Below are positions 5,373 through 5,890 of a stretch of DNA of 5,890 bases, in pieces. Each line of letters begins with the position of its first letter. Within the stretch, counting starts at the first letter, position 1. The translations under genes and the position numbers were made by a program. The stretch covers positions 1 to 5,890 of the forward strand of contig CBDUXZ010000142.1 in NCBI GenBank assembly GCA_965371325.1, in the 5' to 3' direction. A model generated the notes under the pieces. The model did not search any database. It saw only the letters and a program-made list of their open reading frames with translations, and was not told the origin of the DNA. This stretch comes from CBDUXZ01 sp965371325 [NCBI: uncultured bacterium] (GTDB lineage: Bacteria; JAUYMQ01).

Positions 5373-5890
5373 TTATCTCTCCAGGTTACGAATCCGTTCC
5401 CGGGCGAGGTGCCGCTGCCCCGCGTTGCCCTCCCCCGAAGCCAGGAAGGTCCGAAGGACCTTCACGGCGGCCGTTCCTTCCTCCCCTTCCGCGAGGAGAA
5501 GTCCCTGCGCCAGCAGGGGGGCGCCCGCGCGCGGCCGGAGGCGCGAGGCCTCCCTGAATGCCACTGCTGCCGATTCGCGTTCCCCTGCGCCCGCGCGCGC
5601 GGCTCCGAGTCCCATCCAGAGATCGTAATTCTCCGGCGCCAGCCGCACGCCCCCCTCAAAAAAAGTCGCCGCCAGAGAGAATTTCCCCTGGCCGTAGTAG
5701 ATGACACCGAGGTTGTGGTAGGGGCGCGTCAGCGTGGGATCGGCTTCGAGCGCGGCCCGAAGATGCGCCTCCGCCAGATCCGCCCGGCCTCCTTCGAGCC
5801 ACCATGTTCCGAGATTGAAACGCGCGAGGGCACTCCGCTCGCTCTTGGCGGCGGCGTCGGTCCAGAGCGTCCCTTCATCCTTCCAGACCC
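5373..5890 (-). CDS. TPR protein, C-terminal part; probably the TPR tail of a TMTC/GT-C-like membrane protein (5' end outside window)
   Basis: 171 codons are visible before the TAA at 5375-5373; the frame stays open to the window edge, so the start lies outside. The first residues, VWKDEGTLWTDAAAKS, match the conserved linker (W-x-D/s-x-x-x-L-W-x-D) that joins the membrane domain to the TPRs in TMTC-like GT-C proteins. Then come about three 34-residue TPRs: ALARFNLGTWW...ADP, TRPYHNLGVIYYGQG...APE and YDLWMGLGAARAGAG...RPR, followed by a degenerate helical end (RIRNLER). TPRs mediate protein-protein contacts and would face the periplasm in such proteins. If the membrane part is present, this would be a third glycosyltransferase-superfamily protein beside the pilins; that domain is not in view. 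It ends 123 bases before the pilin start. Its 3' end carries a perfect dyad at 5445-5463. Confidence 0.8.
   Translation of the reverse strand, partial: VWKDEGTLWTDAAAKSERSALARFNLGTWWLEGGRADLAEAHLRAALEADPTLTRPYHNLGVIYYGQGKFSLAATFFEGGVRLAPENYDLWMGLGAARAGAGERESAAVAFREASRLRPRAGAPLLAQGLLLAEGEEGTAAVKVLRTFLASGEGNAGQRHLARERIRNLER
5445..5463. promoter_or_regulatory. Dyad in the TPR gene upstream of the sigma-54 promoter (possible activator site)
   Basis: GAAGGTCC-GAA-GGACCTTC is a perfect 8-bp inverted repeat with a 3-nt centre. Its centre is about 137 bases upstream of the expected start at 5317, the usual range for an RpoN enhancer-binding protein. It lies within codons for KVLRTF, so chance from coding sequence is possible. 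Confidence 0.3.

Overview
The window is GC-rich and every supported gene is on the minus strand. Class III-type prepilins, two textbook sigma-54 promoters and large polytopic glycosyltransferase-like proteins point to a diderm bacterium. The pilin core ([11 protein letters not shown], then T-A-E-x-A-Y-F) resembles short pilins of deltaproteobacterial-grade and related soil or sediment lineages. That placement is an impression from pattern only; no taxon can be fixed from this window.

Reading in the direction of transcription (high to low coordinate): (1) 5890-5373, the C-terminal end of a TPR protein whose first visible residues resemble the membrane-to-TPR junction of TMTC-like GT-C proteins. 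(2) 5372-5250, a short gap with a near-perfect sigma-54 promoter and a 5'UTR hairpin. (3) 5249-4821, a type IV pilin with an 18-residue leader. (4) 4820-4413, a 408-base non-coding gap holding a 12-bp tandem repeat over the stop codon, two stem-loops, a second consensus sigma-54 promoter and a long, highly structured mRNA leader. (5) 4412-4011, a second type IV pilin, a gapless paralogue of the first. (6) 4010-3909, two stem-loops, one a probable intrinsic terminator. (7) 3908-1755, a DUF2723-family membrane protein with C-terminal TPRs. (8) 1758-1, a second GT-C-type membrane glycosyltransferase overlapping the DUF2723 gene by 4 bases (GTGA) and running off the window with no stop. This last frame is open along the whole left third of the window.

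Inferred function: two closely related pilin subunits, each under its own RpoN promoter, lie between membrane proteins of the lipid-linked-sugar glycosyltransferase superfamily. Both pilins keep two N-x-S/T sequons, a Ser/Thr/Asn-rich tail and a C-terminal Ser. A pilin-plus-glycosylation locus is the simplest reading, but the link between glycosyltransferases and pilins rests on proximity.

The least explained element is the roughly 170-nt leader of the second pilin. It contains a perfect 11-bp long-range inverted repeat, an outer 6-bp closing stem and an alternative local hairpin that competes for the same strand, so it looks like a two-state RNA.
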